A stretch of 34,998 nt of DNA from an uncultured Candidatus Altimarinota bacterium (GTDB taxonomy: Bacteria > Patescibacteriota > Gracilibacteria > BD1-5 > UBA2023): the NCBI GenBank assembly GCA_936941205.1, contig CAKZJF010000079.1, positions 1 to 34,998 on the forward strand, written 5' to 3'. Below the pieces are notes generated by a model, which searched no databases, was not told where the DNA came from, and worked only from the letters and a program-made list of their open reading frames with translations. Position 1 is the first letter of the stretch; the number at the start of each line of letters is the position of its first letter. Below, piece after piece: positions 31,784 through 34,998 of the stretch. Both the position numbers and the translations under genes were made by a program.

Positions 31784-33523
31784 CTAACGCAACTTCCGTT
31801 GACGGTTATATTGCATAAGAATCATACCAATCAATCCGGCAAGAAAAAGAACAGCTAAAAGAAACTCTGGCCCTGTCTGAACTCGAGATGACACGTATTC
31901 AGAAGATTCTGTACCATCATTACAAACAGCTTTTACAGAAAAATCATCGAAAGTAACAAGATTATTGGAGAAATACACTGTATAACTATTTACTTTAACA
32001 TTTTCAAGAAGAACAAGAGAATTTCCTGATTTCTTATATATATTGTAACTTGTAGCATTTGATACAGCATCCCAAGTAAGAGTACTTTTGGATGATCCAG
32101 TACTTACTACCAATCATGATACATTATTAATAACGCATTTTTGAGGAGCATTTGGGGACATATCAATTTCAAGAATATCAGAAGCTACTCATTCAATAAG
32201 TCCATTCTCTGAGGTTAATCAAAGAATTTTATAATACATCTTTCAATTACTAAATCCATTAATAAACCAAGCATACGTATTCGTCTGACCTGCAACAAGA
32301 ATTCATGTAAGGGCATTTGTAATTACCTCCTGGTTAAGTACTTCGCGAGATGAACCATAGACTATTTTAAATTTTCAAAGATTGGATGGTGGATTATCAA
32401 GCGTAAAAGTAAAATTTGCACGTGATCCCTCTGCTTTTGATTGAATATTTTTAAAAATTGCTGGAGAAGTTGGAACAACAGAACCACTTGAGCCTGTATT
32501 TACTACCACTGGAGTATCTACAACCTGAAGTTGAATTTGTCCTGTTTTTGTCAGTACTTTCCCAAGTGCATTTGTAAGTATGACATTCACGGGATATGTT
32601 CAAGCATCTTTTGGAGCTTGAATAATTCCAGTATATTTCCCTTGTTCCGCAGTAGACTCAACCAGTGACTCCATAACAGAACCTTTATCGTTTACAATAA
32701 CTACAGAAACTCCATTTTTTCTTAATGCCTTTTGTGCCAATACAGTTATATGGAGTTGAGCTCCTGAAGGAACTGTAGTTCACTCAGTAATGGTAATCGA
32801 ATCGAATCGAATTCACCCTCATTCAACCGTAATATTTACAACATTACTGTTTGCTACTTCTGCATTATTTGCATCAAGAAGAATAGCTTGAATAAGACTT
32901 GAAGGATCAAGATTTTTAATCTTATAAGTAAATAGCCCGGTTGCATCTGAAGATATGGTAGTAAGAGTTTGTCAGTTCAATTTAATCTTAACACGCTTAT
33001 TTTTTGTAGTAGTTCAAACAAGGTCAATAGAATCAGCAGTTACTTTGGTATTATTTTCTGGAGAGGTAATAACAATAGTTCAAGAAGTTGTGGTAGATCC
33101 TGTTCCATCTCTATTTGATACTTGTATCTGGGCACGGGCCTCAAGCCCATTCAGTCGATCATTTACTGTTACCGTACAAACTTCTCAGTCTTTTTCAAAC
33201 AGGATTCCTGGAAATACCTGAGAACCAACATTTGATTTTTTAAAAGTATATCATTGGGTTTGATATGGGAGAACTGGAACACACCCATCAGGCTTAGCAG
33301 TTAAATGAACAGTCCCATTATAATCTCGAAATACAGTCCCATCCTTCATAACAGCACGAACCAAAATATTGGTTCCCTCTCATTTATATACAGATGTTTT
33401 TCAGTCATTAATCACGATTTCTAATCCGGAAAGTGCAGAATCTGCAGCGCTCGATCAAGTAGCAGCAAAAGCATGCTGAAGAGAAAGAGTAATCAATGTA
33501 CATATAAAAAGAATGCGAATCAT
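31784..33523 (-). CDS. secreted multi-domain surface protein with C-terminal sorting-like tail
   Basis: 579 aa. Signal peptide (1-20, ending AFA). Several beta-sandwich domains follow, with Ig/invasin-like and fibronectin III-like patterns: LEIVINDGKTSVYKGEGTNI, TIVITSPENNTKVTADSIDL, GIIQAPKDAGTYPVNVILTN, then LTWDAVSNATSYNIYKKSG (typical Fn3 strand motif near residue 480). The C-terminus is tripartite: QTGPEF motif, a hydrophobic helix of about 18 residues, and a basic tail NRQRKLR. This is the layout of sortase- or exosortase-type anchors, though the motif is not LPxTG. About 14 UGA-Gly codons. The gene follows recF by 37 bases. A role in adhesion to a host cell is an inference. Confidence 0.85.
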
Positions 33524-33560
33524 AGGAATGAAATGAGGATACCAATTACTCCTGTGGAGT

Positions 33561-34610
33561 TTATTGAGAATTGAGATTTATGCAAGAAAAATCTCATGAT
33601 TCCCGTATATGTTCAAGAAAGAATTGTGCAGTGATAAAGATTTGATATTTTGAAAACATTTGAAGAACTCGATTGGAATATTCAGCATCTAATTCAGAAA
33701 AAAGATCATCCAACAATACAATGATTCATTTTTTCGTAATTCGTTCGAGGAAAACAACTTCAAAATATTTAAGGAACAATAGTAAAATTTTATTTTCTCA
33801 ACGAGAAAGATGTTCCGATGATAGGATTTTATCTCATCAATACGATATAAAGAATCAAAAATCATCTAAATGAGGTCAAACATACGTATGCCCTAGAAGG
33901 ATATCTCTCTGACGATTTTCTAATAAATACTGCTGAACTGACTGTGCAACATCCTGTGTTGGAATCTTTGAGATATAACACAATGAAATATCATGTTTTC
34001 AGTGAAAAAACTGATTTAAATCCTCTCGTCATTTCTGAAGGAACTCTATAAGATGAAGCCTATATTGTATATAAATATCTGCAGTTTGGGCAATCTCATG
34101 ATCCCAATAATCCAAATCGTCACTTCATGCTTCTTGCTGGGAAATTTTCTTGAGGAGTGCATTTCGTTGTTTTAAAAGGCGGTTATATTTTGAACGGACA
34201 GAAGAAAACTGATCGTATGCCCTATCAAGAATATCATCCAAAAAATCTCTTCGATGCGATGGGCTCAAATAGAGAAGATTCATATCTATTGGCGAAAATG
34301 AAACTGATCGAAAGGAAAGTGATTCAATATATTTTTTTCTAGGAACCTTCTTATCTTGATAAAAATAGGATGTCCCGTTTGTATCTGTAAACATTCTATA
34401 CTTACAAACCCCAACTGACGTTTCAAGTCATCCTTCAATACATTGTGTTTCATGAATAGACTGAAATCTTCCATTGCAAAGATCATGAATTGCTTCAAGT
34501 ACATGAGTCTTTCCAGACCCATTTGCTCATAAAATGATATTTCGCATACCAAAAAGGAAATTTCAATTGGTATGGTTTTTATAATGCTCCAATAAAAGTG
34601 AATAAAACAT
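33561..34610 (-). CDS. recF: DNA replication and repair protein RecF
   Basis: 349 aa. SMC-like ATPase that helps load RecA at gaps. Walker A GANGSGKT (28-35, first Gly from UGA), YLSPSHRRDFLDDILDR, LLKQRNALLKKISQQ, LLGHTYVGPHLDDFGFF, the ABC signature HLSRGENKI (Gly from UGA; canonical LSxGE/QQR) and Walker B IIVLLDDLFSELDA are all present and ordered as in RecF. The N-terminus is a few residues shorter than usual but contains the first strand. Together with GatC, seven bases upstream, it forms an operon not commonly seen elsewhere; dnaN and gyrB, frequent recF neighbours, are absent. Confidence 0.94.
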
Positions 34611-34617
34611 AAAATTT

Positions 34618-34911
34618 TTATCCTTCAGTATGCATAATATTTTGTATAGATATCTGATGCGCTATAACTTTTTGATGGGTACATCCTAAACATTCATCTC
34701 ATGATTCGGAAAATCTCACAACCACATCATCTCTCAGGGAAAGTCAAATATCGAGAGATGGATTCATCTTATCAGTTGGAGCTTGAGATAATACATCAAC
34801 ATATGATATAATCCCATTCAAATTTGAAGAAATACGCCCTTCATCAATTGATGCGGAATCCAGTCATGAAAGTTTCATAAGACGAGAAATTTGCTCTTGC
34901 GTTAAAGACAT
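34618..34911 (-). CDS. gatC: Asp-tRNA(Asn)/Glu-tRNA(Gln) amidotransferase subunit C
   Basis: 97 aa. The N-terminal part LTQEQISRLMKLSGLD, then GRISSNLNGIISYVDVLSQA and LSLRDDVV, follows GatC, the small belt protein that stabilises GatAB. Three UGA-Gly codons. Its C-terminal 30 residues are unusual: the common proline-rich end is replaced by GDECLGCTHQKVIAHQISIQ, with a CxxC pair and two nearby His that could bind zinc. GatA and GatB are not in the window. First gene of the recF unit, after the promoter at 34947-34973. Confidence 0.85.
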
Positions 34912-34946
34912 TTTTTTATATAATCGGAATTAAGACTTCTTGTTTC

Positions 34947-34973
34947 ATTATATAAATTTATGGATAAAATCAA
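34947..34973 (-). promoter_or_regulatory. gatC-recF promoter
   Basis: -35 TTGATT (34968-34973), 15-base spacer, -10 TATAAT (34947-34952), about 36 bases before the gatC start. The rest of the sequence to the window end is AT-rich with no identified gene. Confidence 0.6.
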
Positions 34974-34998
34974 GGATAAAAGTACATGAGTATATTTT

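Noticed and set aside
4739-34911. Widespread pseudogenes or frameshifts
   Set aside because: Breaks are always UGA, always in frame and at glycine positions; recoding explains all of them.

Overview
The window is AT-rich and comes from a bacterium that reads UGA as glycine (translation table 25), as known in the candidate-phyla-radiation lineages Absconditabacteria (SR1) and Gracilibacteria (BD1-5). Read with the standard code, most genes break into pieces. With UGA=Gly they become intact full-length homologues (RuvA, RNase J, GalU, SufS, QueA, YidC, RecF, IF3, L20), and many UGAs fall on invariant glycines. True stops are TAA and TAG only. I cannot tell SR1 from BD1-5 by eye. No tRNA-Gly(UCA) lies in the window.

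Layout. 1-3950 (minus): rRNA operon with the 5' part of 23S, a spacer without tRNA genes, complete 16S without introns, an RNase III-type processing stem and promoters. 4275-4720 (minus): tRNA-Ser(UGA), tRNA-Ser(GCU) and a CAU tRNA (probably Ile2), with promoter and terminator. 4739-7305 (minus): nucleotidyltransferase-like protein, ruvA and two type IV pilin-like genes. 7625-8859 (minus): rpsA behind tRNA-His. 8967-12092 (minus): RNase J preceded by a shorter homologue that has lost every metal ligand. 12278-14485 (minus): four small two-helix proteins resembling T4SS pilins, then a secreted zinc-peptidase-like protein. 14598-18374 (plus): YvlD-like protein, SecG, a family 5 solute-binding protein with an inserted Ig-like segment, and a polytopic membrane protein. 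18384-20919 (minus): galU, sufS and a degenerate sufU-like gene. 21028-22973 (minus): Cys-repeat lipoprotein and queA. 23102-24652 (plus): TPR lipoprotein. 24654-25874 (minus): 3D/peptidoglycan-binding protein. 26045-27887 (minus): rpmH-rnpA-yidC. 27966-29226 (minus): dedA and PAP2 phosphatase. 29353-30234 (plus): unknown membrane protein. 30267-31661 (minus): rpsT-infC-rpmI-rplT. 31784-34911 (minus): gatC-recF and a large surface protein.

The content is mostly housekeeping (translation, RNA decay, membrane insertion, recombination) plus a large envelope set: pilins, lipoproteins, a peptidoglycan-binding protein, a surface protein with a C-terminal sorting-like tail, and a lipid-carrier pair. 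I see no CRISPR array, insertion sequence or prophage.

The most unusual points are these. (1) The 16S 3' end lacks the canonical CCUCC anti-Shine-Dalgarno and folds into a hairpin, and none of the gene starts I inspected has an SD motif. (2) RNase J is co-transcribed with a truncated, catalytically dead homologue, and the presumed active copy has Tyr in place of the motif C His. (3) Four tandem T4SS-pilin-like genes sit with a secreted metallopeptidase. (4) A SufU-like protein beside SufS lacks two of the three ligand cysteines.
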